From: Marchantia polymorpha subsp. ruderalis
Lineage: Eukaryota > Streptophyta > Marchantiopsida > Marchantiales > Marchantiaceae
Assembly (NCBI GenBank): GCA_037833965.1
Contig: AP031355.1
Coordinates: forward strand, 18,253,501-18,317,500
DNA length: 64,000 bases
Direction of reading: 5' to 3'
Shown piece by piece: positions 38,626 through 50,965 of the stretch (position 1 is the stretch's first letter; every line of letters starts with the position of its first letter). The notes beneath the pieces were generated by a model, which had not been told where the DNA came from, ran no database searches, and saw only the letters and a program-made list of their open reading frames with translations. Made by a program: the position numbers and the translations under genes.

Positions 38626-39376
38626 TCAATGAAACATAAATGTAAAACGACGATTTTTTAAAACAGGAGTCATTATCTCCTGATAATGTACTGCAAGTAT
38701 CGGCGGAAGAGGCGGTTTTGGAAATTTATGACATGCGAAACAAAAAAACACCAGACCAGATCGTTGCGTTCTAGATGGAGCTGACCTGCACAGTCCGACA
38801 AGACAGAATCGAAGCCTTAAGGGGGCTCTTAAACTCGAGTCGAGGCGGGTAGCGACTCGTGACGCCGAGAGGCTAAATGAGAGCCAGTCGCGTAAATGAA
38901 ACTCGCAAATGAAAGGCCGCGACCGGAAATCCGTGTCTCGGAGATCCGGACAGACGGGGCGAACGAACGACGGACAGACAAGGACGGAAATAGATGGGAA
39001 AGAAGCGAGCGAGGGGAAATGCAGCGGTTGTTGTAGATGGTCGATGTCGTTAATTAGGTCCGGGCGGGGCGGAGGTGGGGGGCTTCGGTCCCGCCGGGCA
39101 GAGGGTGGCAGGGTGAAGGAAAGACGTCGCGGAGCGGGGGCAGCGTGCGAGAAATTAGTGGGGATGTGATGTGGGGGCAGCTGCAAACGCGGCGGCGCAG
39201 GCGCTCCCCTCCCCTCCGCTCGGCTTCCCCAGCCCCCGCCCCAACGCGCCATCCTCGGCTCCTCCCTCTCAACCCCATCGTCTTTGCTTCTGTCAACTTC
39301 TCTCCCGCGCCGTTGGATGTCCGTACCACGTAAGCACTCGGCTCGGCTGCCCCTCTGGCTTTTCCAAGTCTTACTG
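38626..39376. other. Small GC island without a recognised gene
   Basis: An isolated GC-rich patch of roughly 0.7 kb sits inside AT-rich DNA. It is open on the minus strand for 208 codons (39252-38626), but the translation is Pro/Arg/Ser-rich without a domain. It resembles the leader islands of the two phosphatase genes, so it could be the promoter and leader of an unrecognised or lost gene. Confidence 0.35.
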
Positions 39377-39432
39377 ATAAATGACAGGAATAAGCCAGGC
39401 CTTATGAGGCCTGGTTTATTCCTGTCATTTAT
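39377..39432. repeat. 26-bp hairpin palindrome with 4-base loop
   Basis: Arms 39377-39402 and 39407-39432 (starting GATAAATGACAGG) pair at 25 of 26 positions, the exception being a G/T wobble-type pair. The loop is TATG. It sits exactly at the edge between the small GC island and the AT-rich DNA to its right. Confidence 0.93.
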
Positions 39433-39981
39433 TCCGTGCTTAACGAAATTAACTCGGGTTAATTTTGGGATTTCTCAATAAATAGAATACATAGAGTTAA
39501 ATCTCCCAATAATATCATCTCCTACTAAAATTCTCTCACGAAAATTCTCTCGAAAATTCGAGAATAATTAATTTCTAACTTGTAAATCTACTCAATAAGT
39601 CACAATTCCCAAAAATGATATGATATTTTTCAATAATGACAATTTCAAGTGTAATTTGGGAATAAAAATCCCTATCGTGATTACGATACATAGCTATGAG
39701 ACTTAAAAAAATGTGTCATAGGTGTATTTTGAAATCATAGCTCAACAATTTACTCTTTTTGGGCTTTAGTACAATAATTCGTTGCATATATTCCTATCAA
39801 TTTTTTCACTTAGATTTTTGTGTATCAATATAAATTCAAACATAATTGTAATGTCTATGTTAATCTTCGCAAACAATAAAGATGTGCAAATGAAAATAAT
39901 TTTAAACCAAACAACACATTTAAAGACTATACTACGATTGATGTAATATAAGATAAGAAATCTATGAGTTTTTTTTTAAAT
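39433..39981. other. AT-rich stretch, nothing recognised
   Basis: AT-rich DNA with short frames only. No repeat or gene can be supported here. Confidence 0.5.
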
Positions 39982-40177
39982 TAATAGTGACATCTAACCC
40001 TAACACCAATGTATGTTACTATTATGAGGTAATATGAAAACTATACACCTCCTAACAATGACATCCAATTCAAACGCCAATGTATGTTACTGTTAGGAGG
40101 TAATACGCACTTTACTCTTATGAGTGACAGCTCACAATAGTGATATAAAACCCAAGTACCAATATATATCACTATTG
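39982..40177. repeat. Three palindromic modules with equal 19-base spacers
   Basis: Module a spans 39982-40024 (12-bp arms, TAATAGTGACAT type), b spans 40048-40100 (17-bp arms, CCTCCTAACAATGACAT type) and c spans 40135-40177 (12-bp arms, CAATAGTGATAT type). In each, inverted arms flank exactly 19 bases with a shared pattern (yyAAyyCaAryrCCAATrt). Arms are perfect in c, with one mismatch in a and two in b. All carry the core AAYARTGAYAT and its complement. Such clusters resemble the subterminal repeats of plant CACTA-type or similar DNA transposons, but no outer ends or transposase are visible. Confidence 0.8.
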
Positions 40178-41052
40178 GTTAATTTAACTCTGTATACCCA
40201 TTATTATTCGACACTAGTTGATATCTCGCGTGTGAGTCTAGTATTTTTATGAAAGAATGATACAAAGACAATATGGCATACAAAGACAATAAAACGTATG
40301 ATAATCTTACTTGTGGCAAAGGCAACGTGGCATAATCCTACTTGTGACAAAGTTCATGACGTTATTAATTTATGGATGCAGCAAGATTTATTTTAGTTAA
40401 TTTTGGGATTTTGTTAACAAATCCCAGGATTTAGGAGGCCTAGAATAAGCCCTAAATTCATTCGTCCCGTGACCAAAATGTGGACTTCCTCTTCATGCCA
40501 TCGGATTGGGATACACATGTCCATCATTGGACCTGAGAGTTGTAACAACATTAAATTTGTATGTCGTATTTTGGGTACTTTGTGAATCCGTCGCTGCTCT
40601 CGTGATCATATTTCCTGGTCAAATGTTTCAGTTCTCTTCGAATGCAAATTCCACCATTATTGGAGATGACAGTGTCAATCATCCACCCTATCGCTGACCT
40701 ACTTCCATACTCTGTTGGCCTCTGATATTTTCCAGTAGGAGTCATACCTTGAAGATACGTAATATAAACGCCCAGAACACATTTTACAATTAAGGGTTGC
40801 ACACATAGGCAGAACTTTTAAAGAGAAATATCACATGTTAGAGAAGGAAGGAATGTGACGAGGGAAAAGATTTGAAGTAGAAAAAATTCCTTATTTGAAA
40901 GTTGTAGCAAATTGACAGTCATGAAGATTTGGTTGATGTCATTTACTGTTGACGGATGAGTGTTGATTATTGAATGATATGGAGTTTAAAACGGTATGAT
41001 AGACCAACATATGATTCATTAGTTTTTAATGTTGGGTAAGTATGGTGAGCTT

Positions 41053-41093
41053 ATTAGATTTGAACCATGTAACAAACATGGTTCAAATCTAAT
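41053..41093. repeat. Perfect 18-bp hairpin palindrome
   Basis: Arms 41053-41070 and 41076-41093 (ATTAGATTTGAACCATGT and its exact reverse complement) flank the 5-base loop AACAA. Confidence 0.93.
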
Positions 41094-42514
41094 TTGGAAA
41101 TACCATGAGATTATTTCATCAATGAGATATATGAACTCGTTGTTTGTTGGCTTACATACCACCCTCTCATATTGTCTAGAGCATGGTCGAGCATAAAATT
41201 TCAAACGAGTCTGCTAATAGAAAGTTAGCATTTAAATGATATTTTTGACATGTGCAATTGAAAACTAAAATGCTTAAAACAGGAAAAATAAAAATTGCCA
41301 CAAAAACTTACAAATGTAGCTAGAAGATGTTCAATCAACTAGTATTTTCATTGTTGCTCATTCCATTTTCTTACGTTTAATATAGGAAAAATATTTGTTT
41401 TGGAAGAATTGGAAATGTTTTTGCAAACAAAAAAAAACAGATTTTGAGGCAGGGAAAAATTGTAATTTTCCTTATATAAAATTAAATATTTAATGCTGAT
41501 AATTGCATTGCAATAAGAAATTTGAAATACAATGCACGATTCTGATAGAATTAATTTGATTAAAGATGTCATGGAAATACTAAGTATCAATTTCCATTGT
41601 AAATTTTTTAGAATAAAAAAACCGTTTAATGAAAAATATCAAATTAATGAATTCATTAAGTCAGTTAAAAATAGTAATAATATTTATCATAAAAATTATT
41701 TTAAATAAAATGAGAATTTATTAAAATCACAAAATCTAATTTTTTAAATCTCTAGTTTTTTTTTAAAATTTTTTTATATAAAAATATAATGGGAGCAAAA
41801 GAATTAATCCATCTTTTTGTATTTTAAGTAAGAAAGATACTGAATGAATAATTGAAGAAGTATAATCAATCTTTTGAAATAATAATGGAACAAAAATCCA
41901 AGATGCTAAGAAATATATAAATACATAAATAAAATTGTGCAGTATTATAAACTTCTTTAATCCCAAAATATAAATCAAGAAATTTCACTTTTTTCAAGAT
42001 TCATATATTTAAAATATACATTATAATCATGATATATTGCAACATAACAAAGCATATACATAATTTTGAAATTTTCTAGATAAAAGTTGCATTTATCTAG
42101 AATTTACTTAAGAAAAGAATGACATTTATATAGAGAGGTCAAATCCTATGTTGTTATGTTTGTAACTGATTTTTTGATTGTCATTTGAAAAAACTCACAT
42201 CAAGATCACAATCAACCATTACCTTGCTTCACTGAAAAAAATTGCATATTCAAATTAGATTATTTAATATTACAATACATATATATGTTGAACAAAATTT
42301 ATGACAAAATTATGTAATTTTTTGTAATAGAAACAAAAAACTGCATATTAACAAAATTGATTCATGCATTTTTATTTTTGGTTTTTTAATTTATTGTTAT
42401 GAATGATATTTTATTACATTAGATTATATTATATGCTATCATATACTATTTTGTAGATGTTTAAATATAGCATGCAAAAAGGTATGTAGTATGTTATTTC
42501 AAACAACAACATAC

Positions 42515-42541
42515 TTGATATTTGAATTCATCAAATATCAA
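42515..42541. repeat. Perfect 11-bp hairpin
   Basis: Arms TTGATATTTGA at 42515-42525 and its exact reverse complement at 42531-42541 with a 5-base loop. In AT-rich DNA a palindrome of this size is less striking than the others. Confidence 0.75.
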
Positions 42542-43487
42542 ATTTGTTATATATTCCTTCAATATTTCTTTTATTTCTTTGTTGTAATTGTATGAATTTT
42601 TCAATAAGATTTTGCATTTGATATCAAAGTTTGAATAACTTTTATAATATTTAGCAAGATGTAATTTCCAGTGTTTAAAGAAAAAAAAAAGTATGCAAAA
42701 TTGTGGGTAGGTTATTTATTAGGTAACTCATAATCTTACATATGCGTGAAAATTATGACAAATGTTGTGAACAAGACAAAAAAAATTTTTTTTAGCAAGA
42801 AGGTTTGCGAAGATGATAAAATTGATGAAATAAATATTTACACAACAGTCTTTTCAAAATTGCTAAAAAGTTTCAATTTTACCTCATAAATTTTAATATC
42901 TTGAAAAGTCTTATAATGAATAAAATCAATAATTATGAAATTTATTTATACTAATATGAACCTTGATACATTTCACTAATCTTCATTAGATTATGTCATA
43001 TGCAAATCTAGACATTTCAAACATTATTTTGTCCTTATGTTATGGCACGAGGCAATTGGAAACTTGGAAACTTTTAGATGATCAACTTGACATTTAATCA
43101 AACCCACGATTTGTAATTTTATTCAAAATTTTCTTCTTAGTCATAAAAACAAAATTGAAATGCATTCAAAGACTTCTTTGTTGTGAAAATTTGATATTTG
43201 ATCATAGAAAAAATACTAATTTTCTTTCATAAATTCAAAATAATATCAAAATAATAAATGTAATTATTAAATCTACCTGAACTTAGTCATAATAAAAATA
43301 ATCATTCTCAAATTTTGATCTATTTTATAATAAATTTAATCACACCATTATAGTTTTTATATATTTGTCAGTTTGATTTTATTTTGAGTCAAAAACTACA
43401 AACCTCATCAATTTTTGAATCTTGCTTGCTTAAGTTTGACAAAGCATACAATCAAGTATTCTTAGAGAAATCATTTTGAAATGGTAT

Positions 43488-43585
43488 TGAACACCCTGGG
43501 GTATTAAATTCTCCGTTGAGGTAACCATTATAACTAAAAATAGCAAGGGCATGAGGTTACTTCTTAACCAAAGTTAACCTCAACA
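43488..43585 (-). repeat. 3' LTR of second copia fossil
   Basis: A 98-bp repeat that begins TG and ends CA on either strand reading. On the minus strand it starts TGTTGAGGTTAAC directly after the purine tract. It pairs with 48093-48191. Confidence 0.78.
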
Positions 43586-46500
43586 AGCTCCCCCTTAACT
43601 CATGTTAAAGAAACACTAAACTATGTATTCTATATTCCACGGAAAAGTTTAGATAAAAATATAGCACAAGATCCCACTTGTTAACTAGAATTAATTAGAA
43701 TTAGGCCATAGCCATAACATGATAGAGTAATTATATAAACAGGTAACTAATAAACATGCATAGAGAAAACACAAACCTTTATAACTTATATAAGTACTCC
43801 GCGAGAAGTTGTAGAAGGATATCTAACACAAGTTTTATTTTTATACCAAGATTTAACTAAAAGTAAATAGTAATTATCAAAGAATAGAGTAATTATATAA
43901 AGAGATAACGGAAATTATTATGCTAGCAAATTCTACCTATGCTCCCCATGCACAATTTTCATAGTAACACAATGTAGTCTAAAACTTTCTAAAGAAATAA
44001 TTTTGATCAACGTATCCGTTAGATTGAATTTACCTTCAATCTTGACTAGCTCAATTGTTTTATCAGATACTGCATGTGATAGCTGATATCAATGTGCTTC
44101 ACTTTGCTATCCAAAACCTGGTTTACAACCAAATGTAAAGCACTTTTGCTATCAAAATGAAGACTAACCACGTCTTGTGTCAATTTCATTTCCAAGATAA
44201 GCTTGTCCAACCATATAGCTTCTTTTGTTGATCTTGCTATCGCCACGTACTCAGCTTCTGTTGTCAACTAATCTAAGCAGTTCTGATATGCAGACCTCAA
44301 ACTAATGTTTTCATTGCCAAGTGTAAACATATATTCAATTGTAAATCTACTCTTGTCCAAATCTTGTCCATAATCAACATCAACATAACCCAATAAGGAT
44401 TTGACATTATTTAATAAACCATCAAATAATAAGTCATAATCTACAATACTTTTTAGATATCTCAAAATTCATTTCACTACTTTCCAATTAACCTTTCTTC
44501 GATTTGACATGTATTTGCTTATCTATCTCATTTTTAGAGCAATATCAGACCTTATGCACACCATGAAATATATGAGGCTGCCGACTGCTTGTTAATAGGG
44601 ATCACAAGACATTCTTCCTTTTTCAACAACATTGATAGAATATTGAGCTACGGAAAGTCTGAAATGTGATGTCAAAGGTTCAACACTTCTTTATAATTAG
44701 TCATATTACACATGTCAAATATACAACAAATATATTTTTCATGATTCAACCATAGTATTTTTTTTCTTAATCCACATGAATATTTATGTTCAGTATATAT
44801 TTGTACTCTCACATATCCTTCATCTTAAATGCAGACTTCAACTAACTCTTACATTCATCAACATCGGATTGATTCTTCGCCAAATTAAACATATCATCAA
44901 CGTAAAATACTAGAATGATGAGATTGAAAGTATCATCATTCATCTTTTTTATGTAGACACAAGAATCATACACACTCCATAAAAAACTTTGTGATTTCAA
45001 AAACTCATCAAATTGCATGTTCAACTGTTTAGGAGCTTGCTTCAATACATACGATGATTTCAACAAACTACAAATCAACCCATACTGGCCTTAGACTTCA
45101 AAGCCAACCTGTTGTCTCATGAAGATGTTCTCCTCTAAATATACATAGAGATGAGTTATAACCACATCTATCTAGTCCATAACAAGACTAAATATCACGA
45201 TCAATGCACAAAACAGACAAATTGTAACATAATTTGTTACCAGTGAAAACGGTGTGTTGTAGTCCACACACTTTTCTTGTGTGAAACCTCTAGCCATCAA
45301 CCAGGCTTTGAGGATTTTTGTCTCATCTTTTGCTAAATTGTTCTTAAGCTTGTACATACATTTGGAGTTAATCGGTGTCTGCTTCTTGATACCGTAATAA
45401 AGATAATTAAAATACTAATCAACAACCTTTAATTTAGCCAAATAGCTCACTTATATCATCGCATGTTAGTCCCATGCTAAACTCTTTGCATTAAAGGTTT
45501 GGAAGGTTTTTACCTCTTAAAAATAACCTCGCTTGCAATTTAATAAGAATCCCTCGAGCATACATGATGAAGGACATGGATAGTGACGGTGTTCTTTTAG
45601 ATCGAAGCACGTGATAGATTTGTCTGAATTCGGTGAACAGTGATCAAAGGACATGATAGATTCGTCTAAATTCAGTGAACATTGAAGACAAAACTTCAAT
45701 TTTGAAAGATAAAAAACATGACACAAGTTCAAGGTTTGTGAGTTAAACAACTTTAGCCATCAATCTAGCTTTGAAGATTCTTGTTTCGTCTCTTGATGAA
45801 TTGTTCTTAAGCTTGTACATCCATTTGAATTCAATCAGTGCATGCTCCCTAAAATACTTAACTAGCTTTCAAGTCTTGTTGTCAATCAATGCTGCATCTC
45901 TTGCTCCATAACAACAATCCACTTATTGAATGAAGCTTGAGCTTTCATATAAAAAAAGTTTCACCTTATTCCAAGATCAACCCAATATCACTCCCATACT
46001 CTATATCAAGATCACAATCTTCAAGAATGAATGAGTTGAGCCATACACAAACCTTTAAGAAGCTTACTATCACAATACAATGTTCACATAGTGAACGTTT
46101 TTTATTGATCTCTATCGTCTGATGGTGTTGTAAGAGTCTCACTAATGATAACCTACTTCTTTAATTCAAGTTATCAAGTAACTTGCTCCACCTATACCTG
46201 TGGTCCTTTTGTAACAGATCATTAGTCACATAATGATCAAACTCTCTCAAAACAACATCGATAAGTGGAGATTTTTCCTTATCAGTACATGGAGTCTAAA
46301 AATTCTTCCCCTCTCAATAAGCTTGGCTCATTGAAAAAAACATCCATACTGACAATCATCTTACGAATTAGTGGATTTCATAGCCTTTAACCTTTCACTC
46401 CACTAACATATCCAAAAAAATGATACTTTGGATGTAAGATCTAACTTAGTCTTATGTTCATTGGATGTGAGAATGTAAGCAATACAATAAAAGATTCTCA

Positions 46501-47240
46501 AACAACTATAATCTGCCATTTGCTTATGTCTTTATTCAAATGGTGTTGAAAAATTGATTGCATTAGAAATGTTTACCAAATAAACCGTGGTGTTAATTGC
46601 TTCGGCCAAAAATTCTCTTGATAAATCTTATTCGCCCAGCATACTTTATTTCTCACCTTTTTCAACATAGTTTGGTTAAGTCTTTTAGAAACAACGTTTT
46701 ATTGTGTGCTATGAACCGTCGTTAAATGACAAGTAATTCCTTCTTTTGTACAATATCTTTAAAACTACTTAGAAATATACTTGTTGTCATTATTTGATCG
46801 CAGATATCTCACCTTGTATCCAATCTAAGTCTTAGCTTGGACATAACATCTTTTGAAAATGGGAAATATCTCAAACTTGTGGATAAGGAAATAATTTCAC
46901 AATGATTTGTTGATTTTATGATTTGTGTTTAAATAAAGAAGAGTAATTAATAAATGCGAGTTATTCTCAAGCTCTTGTGATTGACATTCTGTTTGTGAAT
47001 TTGCACAATTTTATCAAAACATTTATTTGGTAATAACTAGGAGGTGGTGACAAATCATAGCTTACCAAGAAATTTTCTAATTCAATCATATATTGTGATA
47101 AGAACATAATCAAGATATGAAGCAAACCTTGCTATAGGATCATAACAAACATGTTTTTCCGACATGTCTATAATTACAACATACCATTCTAAAACTTAGT
47201 GTGGATCAAATGATGCGCACAAGCACCACAAACATTTCCA

Positions 47241-47352
47241 ATAAGCGGGACGTTGTTTCCTGAAAGGCGCTGTTAGACTCAAAGTTTGATATCAGACAAG
47301 CGGGACGTTGTTTCTTGACAATGCTCTTAGATTCAGAGTTTGATATCAAAGT
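47241..47352. repeat. Tandem duplication inside second copia fossil
   Basis: Two copies of about 55 bp, each beginning AAGCGGGACGTTGTTTC and ending GTTTGATATCA, lie side by side. Confidence 0.8.
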
Positions 47353-47644
47353 TTCATATAAATTTTAATATTCAGACTCCACATAAAATCAAAACTTTTT
47401 GCCTCTTGCGCGTAGAATAAATAATGATTGAGCGTTTCAAACCAATTTTTCTGTTTAAAAAACCAGCTCTAAATCCAGAAGAGTTTAGTAAACTTGGAAC
47501 TGATAATGAACAGAAAAAGCTTTTGACAAGTCAAGCAAAAAAAGTTTTCTCAAAAAAAGAAGCAACTAATGAGCAGAATCAAGTGTTCTAATCTGCGCGT
47601 CAATGTTTCTTCTCATATTTCTTCAAGATGTTGAAGCTACACAA

Positions 47645-47801
47645 CGATTACATCTCGGAGATAGCCACGAACTAACACTTCTAGAATGAACGACTATAGA
47701 TAAATCACTAGAAAATGATGAAACGATTACACCTCGGAAATAGCCGCGAACTAACAGTTCTAGAATAAACAACTATAGATAAATCACTAGAAATGATGAA
47801 A
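47645..47801. repeat. Second tandem duplication inside second copia fossil
   Basis: Two copies of about 79 bp, starting CGATTACATCTCGG at 47645 and CGATTACACCTCGG at 47724, are highly similar. They are much closer to each other than the two LTRs are, so the duplication is younger than the insertion. Confidence 0.85.
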
Positions 47802-48092
47802 CAATCTTTCGACAACCACCAATTCAATTTTGGCAAGCATTGTATGCCTCAACAACTAATTGAAAACTGAGAAACTTTTAGTCAAAAATGCATAACATCT
47901 ACTGTGTGAGCAATGCATGCAGTAAAATCAAGAATCAAAAGTGACGTGACAATATCAGCAGTAAACACAATAAATCAGAGAAGTTCAAATCAAAACGTAC
48001 ATAAAGTGTCTCACCCAGGGTCAAGACTACCTCCACGGTTGAAACATGCGAGTCATTTTACTAATGGTATGTCAAAAGCCTTAGAAATACAA

Positions 48093-48191
48093 TGGAAACA
48101 CCTTGGGATATTTAACCCCTGTTCATGCGACCATCTTAACTATAAGTAGCTAGTACACAAGGCTACTACTTAATCGTATTTAAGCTCAACA
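48093..48191 (-). repeat. 5' LTR of second copia fossil
   Basis: A 99-bp repeat matching 43488-43585. On the minus strand it is followed by a sequence only weakly like the usual methionine-tRNA primer site of copia elements. Confidence 0.75.
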
Positions 48192-48606
48192 GTTATATGG
48201 GTAACTATTTTGAGTATTGAATACATTGAGATATTTATCATGAAAACTAGAAAAAATGAGTTTGACATATCCTATTGAGAGTGACTATATTATATAGAAG
48301 AATCAAATCAAAAGCAAACAAGAAATTATGAGTTTGAGCAAAATGTTGAAACTAATACTTTTATTGTAAACAAGAATGTTAGTAAGTCCATCAAAAAACA
48401 AGCTTTAAGCTTGTTATACATAAATTATTATTTTTATTTCAAAGAAAATAAATTTTAGGATTTTTAAATAAATTTTTATTAAATCATCAAACCATTTTTA
48501 GTGTAACTTTATCATAAGAGAAGTTGCACTCTTAAATGCCAAACTCTTGATCAACAATTCAAAGTTCAGAAAATTCTAGGGAAAGTCTCTACATTTGCTA
48601 ACAATG

Positions 48607-48645
<39 letters not shown>

Positions 48646-50430
48646 CATTAATAATAATATTTTTAAATAAAATAAAATAAAATAAAAATATATTGAATCA
48701 ATTTAATAATTTTTGAGATTAATCATACACTTTAAGTTGCATGATATTTTTAAATTTATATTGCTTTATTAAAGAACAATTTAAAAACCTTATATTGCTT
48801 TATAAGAATAATTTTTTTCATTGTGTGAATTATTTATGTATATTCTAATTTGGATAATATTTTTTATATTTTTTATTCATTATTTTGTTGTCATAAAATA
48901 ATGATACATCCAACTCTTAAATTGAACAATTACCTTAAATTTAAAAACTTCAAATTTTAATATTTAATATTAAAATCGATTTGCTGTTGATTTTGTAAAG
49001 TAAAAAATATATCAATTCAATGCATAAAAAAACAAAATTTAAAGCTTTAAATTTAAGATTTATTTCATATATCACTTATTTTTAAATCGCCTATTGAATA
49101 AAAGTTTTACTTGCAACAGTTTATATTAATTTTATAATGAATGAATTTTTATGAAATATAAATATAATTTAAGCATAATTTCTATTAAAAATAAAAATAA
49201 ATTATTATTTTTTTCAAAAAAGATATGATTCTTATCTAAAGCTTTATTTTAAGAAAAAAAATTAGACTAATCCAAATTATTTTTCTAATAAAACATATTT
49301 ACTAGTAAAATGTAAATTCAAACGTTGAAGCATATAAAATGACAATGTTTTTTATGTTCCAAAGTCATATGATAGCTTTTCATATTATTTTCATTATAAA
49401 CTAGATTTTATCAAGTTTGTATGTAGAATTTCATAAATAATACAATAAATTGTTTTTTTATTGGTTACAGTTTCACTGAATCAAAATAAAAAATAAATTT
49501 AGTAAATTTTTAGTTTAAATGAATGACATTTAATTTTATTTTTTTATTCAATTGAAATTGTACTTTAGAATCATTGGAATTTTGTTAATTTTTTCTGAAG
49601 ATTTACATTCATTGAATATTTACAGATGAAATTTTTTTGAATTGATTAAAAATAGAGGTTTATCATTTGAAAAATTTAAGATATTTAAAAAAATGGGGTT
49701 GAAATTTGTTATTCAAAGTCATCTTATGTAGCAAGTTAAACTCAATAATGACAAATCTGTATCACAACATAGAACTTGGAATTTAAATTTGATAATGCCT
49801 AGATTTAGCTAGGAACATAGATAACAACATATCACATTATGCAATAACAAAAATTCGGAAGTATACTTGGCTTTGGAGAAGTTAATAGTTCTTGCAAATA
49901 TATATTATATATTTTTATCACAAACGAATTTACAATTACACATATGATAAATCATGTAAAAATATATTCATGTTTCACAAATTCTATTAAATCATACTAG
50001 CTATGAACTGAATAAGATTTGAACATTTTCAAAACCACATATATTGTTTGACAAGTTCCAAACTTTTATCCTTTATCGATACCTTGACTAGGTATCTTCA
50101 AACAATCATTTGACAAATTTAACTACTTTTTTACAACTTAGTCATTTTTTGCAAACAAAAGTAGGTAAATTAGTCATTTTATAATAGATTGCTAAATTTA
50201 TTAGCATAGTTGGCAAGTTCTCATTAGTAATCGCGGCTTGACACCATATTTGTGCTGGAAAGGGGTGACGATAGAAGCCTAGACTTTCTACTTTTTTGAG
50301 GGCTGGGAAGACATCTCTAAGTTCAAAGGTGATCGTTGAAAAACAGGGATCATGGAAACGGAGCTTGATTGAGGTTGAAATGACATGGAAGGGACTACAG
50401 GACACACCATAGATCCCAACTCCGTGAGCC
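48192..50430. other. AT-rich intergenic block
   Basis: Extremely AT-rich with no gene-like frame. A pure TA dinucleotide run of about 17 units spans 48611-48644. A minus frame at 50405-50142 is unrecognised. Confidence 0.5.
48611..48644. repeat. TA microsatellite
   Basis: An uninterrupted run of 17 TA units in AT-rich DNA. Confidence 0.95.
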
Positions 50431-50460
50431 GAAATTGTGATTTTTTTTTTTCACAATTTC
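50431..50460. repeat. Perfect 10-bp hairpin with T10 loop
   Basis: Arms GAAATTGTGA at 50431-50440 and its exact reverse complement at 50451-50460 flank ten T. Confidence 0.88.
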
Positions 50461-50965
50461 AATAGAAATTTATGTTCGTAAAGTAGTTTTTTTTGGAACG
50501 AAATTAGTGAAATTAGTTACCTATAAATAAAATAACTAATTTTAAAACACTGAGTATGACACTCAAGAATAACACAACTACATACTTTCTTTATCACCAC
50601 GCAATCATCATGACTCAAAGTATCACCCTCATATCAACTTAAAGATGGCTCATGTGATATTTTGTATAGTAGATGTGAACCACATAACAAAATATATGGA
50701 ACCACAAATCAGGTGAAAATGAGCTATGTGAGCCTGAAAAAGCTAGATTTAGCTTCATTGGGAGAGGTATATTAGCTTGAATGTTGTTTTTGCCTCGAAG
50801 GGGTTGGTCTATTTGTGTTGTGACAGTTCACTAGAGAATAAAGTTGGTTACAAAAGGCTGTCTCCTTCTCTGCCATGGGTTCCCCATCTTGACTCGCCCA
50901 GTCGCCACCATGGGTACCAACAAAAGTCCTAACAGGCGACACAAGATGCAAAATGGACCCTTGAA

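Larger units (their letters stand above)
40178..43487. other. AT-rich intergenic stretch, no gene supported
   Basis: AT-rich DNA with frames below about 85 codons. It contains two compact hairpins, described separately (41053-41093 and 42515-42541). No other feature is supported. Confidence 0.45.
43488..48191 (-). mobile_element. Ty1/copia retrotransposon fossil with very short LTRs, broken
   Basis: The element lies on the minus strand, 4704 bp long, between LTRs of 98-99 bp. The flanking 5-mers GGTAT (43483-43487) and GTTAT (48192-48196) fit a duplication with one change. A purine tract (TAAGGGGGAGCT on the minus strand, 43597-43586) adjoins the 3' LTR exactly. In transcription order I see an unclear gag part, then reverse transcriptase from about 45.4 to 44.8 kb (LMARGFTQEKCVDYNTPFS and FYVDD), and RNase H at about 44.5-44.05 kb (GYVDVDYGQDLDKSR, TTEAEYVAIARSTKEAIWL, SKVKHIDISYH). 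This order marks copia. LTRs differ at about a third of positions by eye, so it is old. Many breaks are present. Confidence 0.85.

Noticed and set aside
38626-39252. 208-codon minus-strand frame
   Set aside because: Composition follows the GC island (Pro/Arg/Ser), with no domain, and the frame runs on into AT-rich DNA without change of character; kept only as an unassigned island.
39407-40463. Weak direct repeat pair (AGGCCT...CCGTG at 39407 and 40428) possibly bounding an element of about 1 kb
   Set aside because: Alignment needs several gaps, one copy overlaps the hairpin arm, and no target duplication was found.
41076-41093. B-box-like sequence suggesting a tRNA or SINE
   Set aside because: It is one arm of a perfect palindrome and lacks an A box, anticodon arm and acceptor stem around it.
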